A DNA stretch of 5,040 nucleotides from Methylococcaceae bacterium (GTDB lineage Bacteria > Pseudomonadota > Gammaproteobacteria > Methylococcales > Methylococcaceae): the NCBI GenBank assembly GCA_012026715.1, contig VEPB01000182.1, forward strand, positions 1-5,040, in the 5' to 3' direction. The notes under the pieces are model-generated. The model was not told the DNA's origin. It was given only the letters and a program-made list of their open reading frames with translations, and did not search any database. The translations under genes and the position numbers were made by a program. Positions 1-5,040 of this stretch are shown one piece after another (the first letter of the stretch is position 1; each line of letters begins with the position of its first letter).

Positions 1-284
1 ATGCGCTGGTCGCGCCGATCCGATACCTGAAACAGCCGGGCCACGAACTCGCCGACATGGGGCGCCATCCGCACCAGCAGATCGGAAACCTGTTCAGGAG
101 CCAGGCCTTCGCCGCCGCAGGCGCGGTAGGCGTCGAATTCGGTGGCCAGGGCCGCATTGCGCGTCGCCACCTCGGCGTCGAAAACCTGCAGCAATTGTTG
201 CAGCTTCTGCGGATTATAAAGGTCGGCGTAGCTGAATCCCGGCAGATTCAGGGAGAGCGGCTGTTCGGTAACGGTAGCATTCAT
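1..284 (-). CDS. N-terminal part of a possible large FAD/pyridine-nucleotide-disulfide oxidoreductase (cut by window edge)
   Basis: The first 94 codons are present; the gene runs off the left edge. The ATG at 284-282 is the likely start because an in-frame TAG lies just upstream (308-306) with no other ATG between. The ribosome binding site is poor (no clear AGGA before the ATG). The protein begins MNATVTEQPLSLNLPGFSYA and has no signal peptide or membrane segment, so it should be cytoplasmic. Recognisable blocks are LPGFSYADLYNP (residues 14-25), EFDAYRACGGEG (49-60) and LLVRMAPHVGEFVARLF (69-85). From memory these resemble the helical N-terminal extension of long proteobacterial FAD-dependent oxidoreductases related to the glutamate synthase small subunit. 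The catalytic part is outside the window, so no FAD or Fe-S motif can be seen and the product name is an inference. It has its own promoter and is separated from the cytochrome gene by a terminator, so it is probably not in the same operon. Confidence 0.7.
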   Translation of the reverse strand, partial: MNATVTEQPLSLNLPGFSYADLYNPQKLQQLLQVFDAEVATRNAALATEFDAYRACGGEGLAPEQVSDLLVRMAPHVGEFVARLFQVSDRRDQR

Positions 285-348
285 GCTGGAGAAATCTCGG
301 CTGGACTAAAGACGGGAAGTAGAGCAAAGGAATGGCTCGAAACGGGAC

Positions 349-354
349 ATTATA
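349..354 (-). promoter_or_regulatory. Perfect -10 box (TATAAT) for the left-edge gene
   Basis: On the minus strand the sequence reads CTTTATAATG, an exact sigma-70 -10 hexamer about 65 bases before the ATG at 284. That gives a leader of roughly 55-60 nt. No good TTGACA lies 16-18 bases upstream; the nearest match, TTGGCA, has a 22-base spacer, which is too long. A perfect -10 with no proper -35 suggests an activator-dependent promoter. Confidence 0.55.
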
Positions 355-378
355 AAGCCCAAAGGGTCCGGATCGATG

Positions 379-397
379 CCAAAACGTTACATTTTGG
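379..397. promoter_or_regulatory. Inverted repeat CCAAAA-N7-TTTTGG, candidate regulator site
   Basis: Perfect 6-bp arms at 379-384 and 392-397 are separated by 7 bases. The centre lies about 46 bases upstream of the start point predicted from the TATAAT box at 349-354. That is where a class II activator dimer would overlap the missing -35 element. The regulator is unknown and the function is inferred from position and symmetry. Confidence 0.35.
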
Positions 398-680
398 TGG
401 CGCCAGGGTGGCTGCGGAATTCGCTGCAGCTTGTGCTGCTGCGGGGGCAGTGGGTTCTGCGGTGGCTCTCGAAAATGCCTCACCGCCATCGCACTGACGG
501 GGGAAAGGTTCGGCTGGCGCCGTTGATTAGGCTAAGACGGTTCCCCTGGTGGTCGTGGTCGGGTCATTCCCGACGAGCAAGGCCTGTGCAGTGGAAGAAC
601 CCAGTGCTCTTCCGGCCATATCTTGGATCGATCCGATCGCGTCTTAGTGTCGTGCTGGACGGTGATTTCGGGTCAGGTTG
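398..680. other. Non-coding spacer between the cytochrome terminator and the left-edge promoter
   Basis: I see no convincing gene or RNA here. Short open frames on both strands lack ribosome binding sites and have low-complexity or arginine-rich translations. It holds two small inverted repeats, GTCGGG-N5-CCCGAC (558-574) and GGAAGA-N9-TCTTCC (593-613), and a 10-bp palindrome GGATCGATCC (625-634). None has a U-run, so none looks like a terminator. Confidence 0.5.
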
Positions 681-709
681 TAAAACCAAAGGGCGCCGAA
701 GCGCCCCTT
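681..709 (-). terminator. Intrinsic terminator of the multiheme cytochrome gene
   Basis: In the transcript the stem is AAGGGGCGC / GCGCCCUUU around a UUCG loop: nine pairs including one G-U, with the C-G closing pair of a very stable UUCG tetraloop. It is followed by GGUUUU. It begins 28 bases after the TGA stop at 739-737. Placement, stem strength and the U-run all fit a rho-independent terminator for the minus-strand gene. Confidence 0.85.
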
Positions 710-736
710 GATTTGCCCATTCAGGCTGTTCGCCGA

Positions 737-3700
737 TCAGTGGCCGGGGCCGCCGCCCGGATAGGCGCCGATTTGCACCGCCTCCATGGCTGGTGCCGGA
801 GTTGCCGGCAAGTTGTCCTTAGGCGCGATCCCGGTCTTGAAGCTCTTGTCTAGGCTGTGGCACAGGTTGCAACCGATGATCGTGCCGGCCTTCACCGCGA
901 TCCGCTTCTTCTTGATGCCGCCTTTCTTCAGGTCCTTGACGCTGAAGTCGTCGAACTCGAAGATTCGGTCGGTGAGTGTTTTCGACAGCCGGGTTCCCTT
1001 GTGATCGCTGCCGTGGCAAGCCGCACACTGATCTTCGCCGCCCGGTCCCGGTTTCTTGGCGAAGTCGTTATGCCAGCCACCATGGCTGGTGTGACTGCCC
1101 GTTTCGTTGTCGATGGCTCCTTCCGCATCTTTCCACCAGGACTCGTCGAAGACCGGATGCATGCCGTGGGGACCGGCCAGATAGGCATGTTCGCTGTCGG
1201 GACCGACCAGCTTGGAGTCGCCGCGGTAGCCTTGGGCCACGCCGAGGTTTTTGCTGCCACCGTCGGTTGCGAGCTTGCCGTCCTTGAAATCGTCGGTCAG
1301 ATGGCACACCGAGCATTCCGCGATGTTGCCGTCATATCCCTGCAACTGCTTGGCCGTCAGGTTGTCGTTGGCGTTCGGGTCCGGGTTGGGCCAGATCGCG
1401 TGGGAACCGCCATGACAGGTAGGGCAGGTGAGGGCGCCATTGCTGCCGCTGCCGTGCACATCAGGGCTCTTGCGGTAGAGTGCCTGGGATACCGGAAACG
1501 GTTTGTACTCGGAGAAGTTGTCGGCGGCAGTGCCGTTCTCGCAACCTGCCACTTTTGAATCTTTCGCCAAACAGCCATCCGGTCCGGGGTTGACCACCAG
1601 TTCCTTGCGATGCTCGACGACGGGAATGACGGCAAACCGCGCGTCCTCCGGATCGAGCGAACGGGCCGTCTTATCCGCTGCGTCGAAAGCGCTCTTGCGG
1701 GCACCAGCGCTGTAGAACAAGTCAAAGCCGGTTGACTGGCCCTTGTTGCCGTCGCCTACGTGGCAAGAGCCGCAATTTGGCTCGTCCAGCCACGGCCTGC
1801 GGAAGTCCGCCGCGGTAATGGTGTCGGACTTGTCCTCACCGTACTGGCCGGCACCGAACCAATTGGCGTCGTACTTTTCGTTGGCCCAGACGTTGCCCAC
1901 CGCCAGCATGTTGCCGTGGCAGGCGTCGCATTTCAGGCCGCGGGCGTGGTGGATGTCGCGGTACGCTTTCTCGGTGGGGCCGGTGTGGCACTTTTCGCAG
2001 TTCTCCTCAGTGGCGATATTCTCGCCGTCGGGATAGAGCGAGGTGCCGTTGGGGTCTTGGGGGAACTCTGTTTCGGCCCAATCGTTCTTCTTGGCTGCCG
2101 GCGTTATGGTGGCCGGTGTGTAGGTGACAGTATGGGTGGCATGGTCCACCGCCGCCTTCATCGGCACGCCCTCGTTGTCATTATGCTGCGAGTCCCAGCC
2201 CCGACCGCCGTACATCTTGGGATGGCCGCGGTCGTCCCGAATCAATTCGCCTTTCTTGTGGGTGATGCCGTCAACGGTCGTGTCTTCCTTGTATACCTGC
2301 ATTTTCCCGTGGAAAGCATGGAAGGCGCGGGAGTAATCCGAACGGGTGGTGGGGATGGCACGCCCTTTCACGCCAACTTCATGCCGGTTGGGGCTGCCGT
2401 GGTGGCTGGAGCAGAAGTACATGGGGGAGGAGGTGCGCCCCGGGCCGGCGGCATACTTGTCCTCGGTCATGTCGGCCAGCTGTGACGAATAGGTCTTGCC
2501 CGAGATACCGTACTTGACCATGTAGTCATGTAACAGCAGGGTGTTCCACAGAGCGGCCTTTTCCTCGTCCTGCCAGGATGCGATCGTGCGGTCGGCCGGC
2601 TTGTAGTCGGCGCCGTTCTTGAACTTCAGGCGCAGCTGCAGCTTCCAGTCGGAACCCGCGGCCGGATCGGAGTGGCAGATATGGGGCAGTGAGGCATCGG
2701 TATTGCTGGACGAAGGCAGGATAGGGCAAGTCTCCGCTGGATTCTTCAGGTTGACCCACCGCGATTCGGCCACACGGTCCTTGCGCAGGCCGTTGGCGTC
2801 GAGTTCCGTGCCCATTTCTTCCGGCTGCAGGGTATAGCTGTACTTCGCGTCATAAGCATTGTGGTTGTAATACTTGCCGTCGTCGCCCAGCACCATCTGG
2901 AAGGTGTTGTGGATGGCCGGCGGCCAAATGTCGTTGAGGGTGAAGCTGGTCGCTCCGGTTTGCGGGGTATCGCCATCGGGGAAACTGCCTTTGCCGGTGG
3001 CGGGACCGGGCTTGTCCGGGTTTTCCAGGTCTTGCAGCTCGCTTTCCTTTACCGGAGTTCGCCAGACCTGATCGTCGGCGGCGATTTCGCCCTTGCTGTG
3101 GCATTCGCGACAGCGGGTTTCCGAGGCGGCGCTCAGCACCGCGTCAGTGGTTGCCTTCACCTCATTTCCTTCTCTGGCCTGAATGCGCATGATCGGATAG
3201 GGATTGGTCCGGCCCTTGTCGTCGACGTCGCTGACGGGAATCATCTGAGCGGTAAAAGTGTTCTGATCGGCGTTGAAGTCGAACTTCTGCGGATCGTTCT
3301 TCGCGTAGGGGTCGGCGAAACCCGGCATCTGCCGCATGTTTAGGCCGTCGTCCACATTGCCGCGAAAGCCTTGGTCCGGCTTGGCCAGCGGATAGGTTAG
3401 TGCCAGCGGCGCCTGGAACGCGGTGTTCTGAGTGTCAGCGATGGATTTGCCGTCGGGGAGAGATCCTTTCAGAGCCCAGTTTTTGTCTGCATTGGCCGGT
3501 TCGTTAGCCGCTTCCACCCAGGGTTGGCGGGAGCGGTCCCACAGTTCGTTCTTGGCGATCACCGCCTGGTTATAGTCGTGGTCGGCGATGTAGAAGGTTT
3601 CCTTCGCGCCGGGCACGAACCCGGAAGATGTTTCCGTGTTGAAGTTGGTGCCGGCTTCATTCCCTGCAAACAGGTTCTGGCTGGTGGAGTTGATGGAATC

Positions 3701-4642
3701 GCCGCCCGCCGGGTCCGTCGAATTGGACCCGGCGCTGTAGAACAGGTCCACCCCGGTACTGTCGACGAACGCTGGAAGTTTGCGCCCTTCGGCATTTGGC
3801 TTGGTCTTTTTCAAGACTTGGGCATTGAGGCCATTGAACGGAATCAGCGGGTTGTAGGGAAAGTTGATCATGCTCCCGCCCATCATTCCGTATTCGTCGT
3901 AGGGCAGGACCACGTAGTCGTTCTCGCCGTTGCCGGATTTCGGCATGGCGTATCCCACGGCGGCCTGGGTCGGCTCGCTCACCTTGGCGGGAAGGGTTCC
4001 GGCCGGCGACACCGACACCATGACGTCGTCGGAGCAGGATCTTCCGCTGCCGTCGTTGACGTTTACCACCATCCGGTAACGGCCCGGATGGCTAAAGGTC
4101 TGGCTGACGTTGGGGTCGGTTCCAGCCAAGGCCTTTCCGGACAATTGCCAGGAGTAGCTGAGTTCCGCCTTCTTGCCCGCTTTTGCAGTTGCCTTGAACT
4201 CAACCGCGGCGCCGGCCACAACGGCCGTGTTGGACGCCGGTTGTTCGATCTTACAGAGCACCGGTGCTGAACACTCGCCATTACCCTTGACCTTTACCGG
4301 CTGTTTCAAGCCCCCGGCTTCAACCTGCACCAAGCAAGGCGCCACTTCCCGCTGTGGCAGGATGATGGAAAACTTTCCCGAGTTATCCGTCAGCATCGAG
4401 TAGAGCAGCGTGTGATTACTGCCGTCGTAAATGGAAAGCTGCGACTTCGGGTCGATACCGACCGTTTTTCCGGAAACGACCACCTTGTTCAAGGGGGCAC
4501 CTTTAAGCTTCGCCACGAGCTTCGCGTTGACGACAAGTTTCGGTTTGGCGGCTAGAGCGTGCGGCGCAGAAAATGCCAGCAACGCAGCCGTCACCGCGGT
4601 CAGCACACGGCTACCGAGCGGAGGCGTCTTGTGTTGGTTCAT
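737..4642 (-). CDS. Large exported multiheme c-type cytochrome with PKD-like domain (8 canonical hemes, 2 irregular sites)
   Basis: This 1301-residue protein begins with a Sec signal peptide (KTPPLGSR, a hydrophobic stretch at about 14-26, cleavage near ALA-A at 31/32). There is no lipobox, so it should be soluble in the periplasm or exported to the surface. Residues 32-128 look like a beta-sandwich domain. Residues about 131-212 are PKD-like (YSWQL, TFSHPGRYRMVVNVND), with C130 and C203 able to form a disulfide. Residues about 215-510 have no heme motif.

Canonical CXXCH sites start at 511 (CRECH), 882 (CEKCH), 905 (CDACH), 957 (CGSCH), 1073 (CPTCH), 1110 (CSVCH), 1206 (CAACH) and 1258 (CNLCH). 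Irregular candidates are CX16CH at 639-657 and CSSHH at 744-748. Spare histidines that could be distal ligands include DIHHARG just before 905, FHAFHG near 770 and GPHGMHPV near 1150. C1024/C1034 form a CX9C pair.

The ATG at 4642 has AGGA five bases upstream. The role is electron transfer or redox catalysis; I do not recognise a named family and the substrate is unknown. Confidence 0.95.
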   Translation of the reverse strand: MNQHKTPPLGSRVLTAVTAALLAFSAPHALAAKPKLVVNAKLVAKLKGAPLNKVVVSGKTVGIDPKSQLSIYDGSNHTLLYSMLTDNSGKFSIILPQREVAPCLVQVEAGGLKQPVKVKGNGECSAPVLCKIEQPASNTAVVAGAAVEFKATAKAGKKAELSYSWQLSGKALAGTDPNVSQTFSHPGRYRMVVNVNDGSGRSCSDDVMVSVSPAGTLPAKVSEPTQAAVGYAMPKSGNGENDYVVLPYDEYGMMGGSMINFPYNPLIPFNGLNAQVLKKTKPNAEGRKLPAFVDSTGVDLFYSAGSNSTDPAGGDSINSTSQNLFAGNEAGTNFNTETSSGFVPGAKETFYIADHDYNQAVIAKNELWDRSRQPWVEAANEPANADKNWALKGSLPDGKSIADTQNTAFQAPLALTYPLAKPDQGFRGNVDDGLNMRQMPGFADPYAKNDPQKFDFNADQNTFTAQMIPVSDVDDKGRTNPYPIMRIQAREGNEVKATTDAVLSAASETRCRECHSKGEIAADDQVWRTPVKESELQDLENPDKPGPATGKGSFPDGDTPQTGATSFTLNDIWPPAIHNTFQMVLGDDGKYYNHNAYDAKYSYTLQPEEMGTELDANGLRKDRVAESRWVNLKNPAETCPILPSSSNTDASLPHICHSDPAAGSDWKLQLRLKFKNGADYKPADRTIASWQDEEKAALWNTLLLHDYMVKYGISGKTYSSQLADMTEDKYAAGPGRTSSPMYFCSSHHGSPNRHEVGVKGRAIPTTRSDYSRAFHAFHGKMQVYKEDTTVDGITHKKGELIRDDRGHPKMYGGRGWDSQHNDNEGVPMKAAVDHATHTVTYTPATITPAAKKNDWAETEFPQDPNGTSLYPDGENIATEENCEKCHTGPTEKAYRDIHHARGLKCDACHGNMLAVGNVWANEKYDANWFGAGQYGEDKSDTITAADFRRPWLDEPNCGSCHVGDGNKGQSTGFDLFYSAGARKSAFDAADKTARSLDPEDARFAVIPVVEHRKELVVNPGPDGCLAKDSKVAGCENGTAADNFSEYKPFPVSQALYRKSPDVHGSGSNGALTCPTCHGGSHAIWPNPDPNANDNLTAKQLQGYDGNIAECSVCHLTDDFKDGKLATDGGSKNLGVAQGYRGDSKLVGPDSEHAYLAGPHGMHPVFDESWWKDAEGAIDNETGSHTSHGGWHNDFAKKPGPGGEDQCAACHGSDHKGTRLSKTLTDRIFEFDDFSVKDLKKGGIKKKRIAVKAGTIIGCNLCHSLDKSFKTGIAPKDNLPATPAPAMEAVQIGAYPGGGPGH

Positions 4643-4647
4643 GTTTT

Positions 4648-4651
4648 TCCT
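4648..4651 (-). promoter_or_regulatory. Ribosome binding site of the large cytochrome
   Basis: The minus strand reads TAGGAAAAACATG, which places AGGA five bases before the ATG at 4642-4640. The spacing and the signal peptide that follows immediately both support this start. Confidence 0.75.
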
Positions 4652-4657
4652 ATAGGT

Positions 4658-4672
4658 GTTGTTGTTGTTGTT
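4658..4672. repeat. (GTT)5 trinucleotide run in the cytochrome leader
   Basis: Five perfect GTT units on the plus strand give (AAC)5, a CAA-type repeat, in the transcript leader, 7 bases upstream of AGGA. Such A/C-only leaders are unstructured and tend to keep the ribosome site open. The run could also vary in length by slippage, but five units is short. Confidence 0.6.
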
Positions 4673-4737
4673 GACCTTGAACTGCCCGGTCCCGGTATCT
4701 CCCGGAGTTCGTGGGGTTGTTCGTCGGTTGCGCTAAA

Positions 4738-4754
4738 AGTCGGCGAAGCCGGCT
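4738..4754 (-). other. Short leader hairpin followed by a UUUU run
   Basis: The minus strand folds as AGCCGGC-UUC-GCCGACU (seven pairs including one G-U) and runs directly into UUUUAGC. It could be a weak terminator for the upstream cytochrome gene, an attenuator, or a 5'-end stabilising hairpin. If the sigma-54-like element at 4767-4782 is used, the transcript would start about two bases before this stem. Confidence 0.4.
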
Positions 4755-4766
4755 CGCAACCCATCA

Positions 4767-4782
4767 AGCAAAATTCTCGCCT
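4767..4782 (-). promoter_or_regulatory. Candidate sigma-54 (-24/-12) promoter for the large cytochrome
   Basis: The minus strand reads AGGCGAG-AATT-TTGCT. The invariant GG and GC are exactly 10 bases apart and the -12 box TTGCT is perfect; the -24 box differs from TGGCACG at three positions. The predicted start is near 4756, leaving a leader of about 114 nt. This would mean control by an enhancer-binding protein. Confidence 0.35.
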
Positions 4783-4786
4783 TTTC

Positions 4787-4815
4787 GTAGTGATTGGAAT
4801 TTTCAATTAAGTCAA
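4787..4815 (-). promoter_or_regulatory. AT-rich patch with a possible sigma-70 -35 box (alternative promoter)
   Basis: A TTGACT hexamer (4815-4810) lies 17 bases before CACTAC (4792-4787), which is a poor -10 match. The stretch from about 4770 to 4823 is clearly more AT-rich than its surroundings, as promoter regions often are. TCAATT also occurs twice, 9 bases apart (4803-4808, 4812-4817), possibly a regulator half-site. This is weaker than the sigma-54-like reading but not excluded. Confidence 0.25.
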
Positions 4816-4855
4816 TTTGTAATGGGCGTTTGCGCAGAGGGTGGTAAATCGAAGT

Positions 4856-4890
4856 GCGGCAAATCACGTTGTGCCTACGGGATTTGCCGC
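4856..4890. repeat. Perfect 10-bp inverted repeat GCGGCAAATC-N15-GATTTGCCGC
   Basis: The arms are 4856-4865 and 4881-4890. The loop can add a CGT/ACG pairing (4867-4869 with 4877-4879). There is no U-run after it on the minus strand, so it is a poor intrinsic terminator. The centre is about 117 bases upstream of the start predicted from the sigma-54-like element, a usual distance for an enhancer-binding site. It could instead be a 3'-end hairpin of the upstream gene, whose stop is about 70 bases away. Confidence 0.6.
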
Positions 4891-4943
4891 GAGTTTGGTT
4901 GGGGCGGAGAGAGAAGTCGATGATCTGACTCGGTGCGGGAGGA

Positions 4944-4961
4944 AAGCGCGCTCAGACGCTT
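4944..4961 (-). other. Weak hairpin directly after the upstream stop codon
   Basis: AAGCG-N8-CGCTT begins at the base after the TAG at 4964-4962, and the minus strand continues UCCUCCC. The stem is five pairs with no U-run. At most it is a weak 3'-end structure for the upstream cytochrome gene. Confidence 0.2.
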
Positions 4962-5040
4962 CTAGGTCTCAAGGCTGCGGGTTCGGGCGATGCGCGGCTT
5001 TTGTGTGTCATTTGCCGTATCTGTGTGGCAGGTGCCGCAG
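4962..5040 (-). CDS. C-terminal end of a second c-type cytochrome (cut by window edge)
   Basis: Only the last 25 codons and a TAG stop (4964-4962) are inside the window. They read CGTCHTDTANDTQKPRIA and then seven more residues (RTRSLET). CGTCH is a perfect CXXCH heme c site, about 20 residues before the C-terminus, which is typical of multiheme cytochromes. The orientation matches the large cytochrome, whose ATG is 319 bases downstream. That suggests a cluster of electron-transfer genes, though the intergenic structures point to separate or partly separate transcription. With so little sequence, the heme number, size and family cannot be stated. A chance in-frame CXXCH is possible but unlikely next to another multiheme gene. 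Confidence 0.6.
   Translation of the reverse strand, partial: CGTCHTDTANDTQKPRIARTRSLET

Noticed and set aside
57..497. Plus-strand open frame of 146 codons
   Set aside because: It is antisense to the left-edge gene over most of its length and crosses that gene's promoter. It has no ribosome binding site, and its translation is Ala/Gly/Arg-rich without recognisable motifs.
558..574. Stem-loop GTCGGG-TCATT-CCCGAC as a terminator or small RNA
   Set aside because: Only six pairs and no U-run on either strand; a strong terminator already lies upstream at 681-709.
376..711. Plus-strand open frame of 111 codons in the spacer
   Set aside because: Arg/Trp-rich translation, no ribosome binding site, and it runs through the terminator hairpin at 681-709.
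857..1558. Plus-strand open frame of 233 codons
   Set aside because: Antisense to the C-terminal heme region; no supporting signals.
1760..2485. Plus-strand open frame of 241 codons
   Set aside because: It lies wholly inside the cytochrome gene on the opposite strand. The Val/Gly/Ala-rich translation is what GC-rich antisense codons give, and the minus-strand frame contains ordered heme motifs.
3524..4270. Plus-strand open frame of 248 codons
   Set aside because: Antisense shadow of the cytochrome N-terminal half; no ribosome site and no domain-like pattern, whereas the minus strand encodes a clear PKD-like domain here.
4546..4642. Lipoprotein signal on the large cytochrome
   Set aside because: The region after the hydrophobic core has no cysteine; it ends in an ALA-A signal peptidase I type site.
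4431..4655. Plus-strand open frames around 4431-4923
   Set aside because: They overlap the signal peptide region and the promoter region of the cytochrome; they look like chance frames.
1..5040. tRNA, rRNA, CRISPR array, insertion sequence or phage genes
   Set aside because: I found no tandem spacer-repeat structure, transposase-like frame, terminal inverted repeats or tRNA-like cloverleaf on either strand.

Overview
The window is GC-rich and every gene it holds lies on the minus strand. It is dominated by one complete gene for a large exported multiheme c-type cytochrome (737-4642, 1301 residues). Partial genes flank it at both edges. The lineage looks like a GC-rich, respiratory Gram-negative proteobacterium with a c-type cytochrome maturation system. 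A methanotrophic or other gammaproteobacterial host such as Methylococcus is a plausible guess from general resemblance, but nothing here proves the genus.

Layout in the direction of transcription (high to low coordinates). The last 25 codons of an upstream gene (5040-4962) end with a CXXCH heme motif, so two cytochrome genes probably sit in tandem. A 319-bp intergenic region (4643-4961) follows. It carries a perfect 10-bp inverted repeat, an AT-rich promoter-like patch, a sigma-54-like -24/-12 element, a short hairpin, a (GTT)5 run and a good ribosome binding site. The large cytochrome comes next and ends at a strong UUCG-tetraloop intrinsic terminator (681-709). After a non-coding spacer there is a perfect TATAAT -10 box with a palindrome just upstream. 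It drives a third gene, of which only the first 94 codons are present (284-1); this resembles the N-terminus of a large FAD/pyridine-nucleotide-disulfide oxidoreductase, tentatively.

The large cytochrome has a Sec signal peptide, about 180 residues of beta-rich and PKD-like sequence, a long stretch without hemes, and eight canonical CXXCH sites. It also has two irregular sites, CX16CH (residues 639-657) and CSSHH (744-748), both inside the 366-residue gap between the first and second canonical motifs. If both bind heme the protein is a decaheme cytochrome with two unusual attachments; if not, it is an octaheme cytochrome with a large heme-free insertion. This is the most interesting signal in the window. 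The expected role is electron transfer or redox catalysis in the periplasm or at the cell surface; the substrate cannot be read from the sequence.
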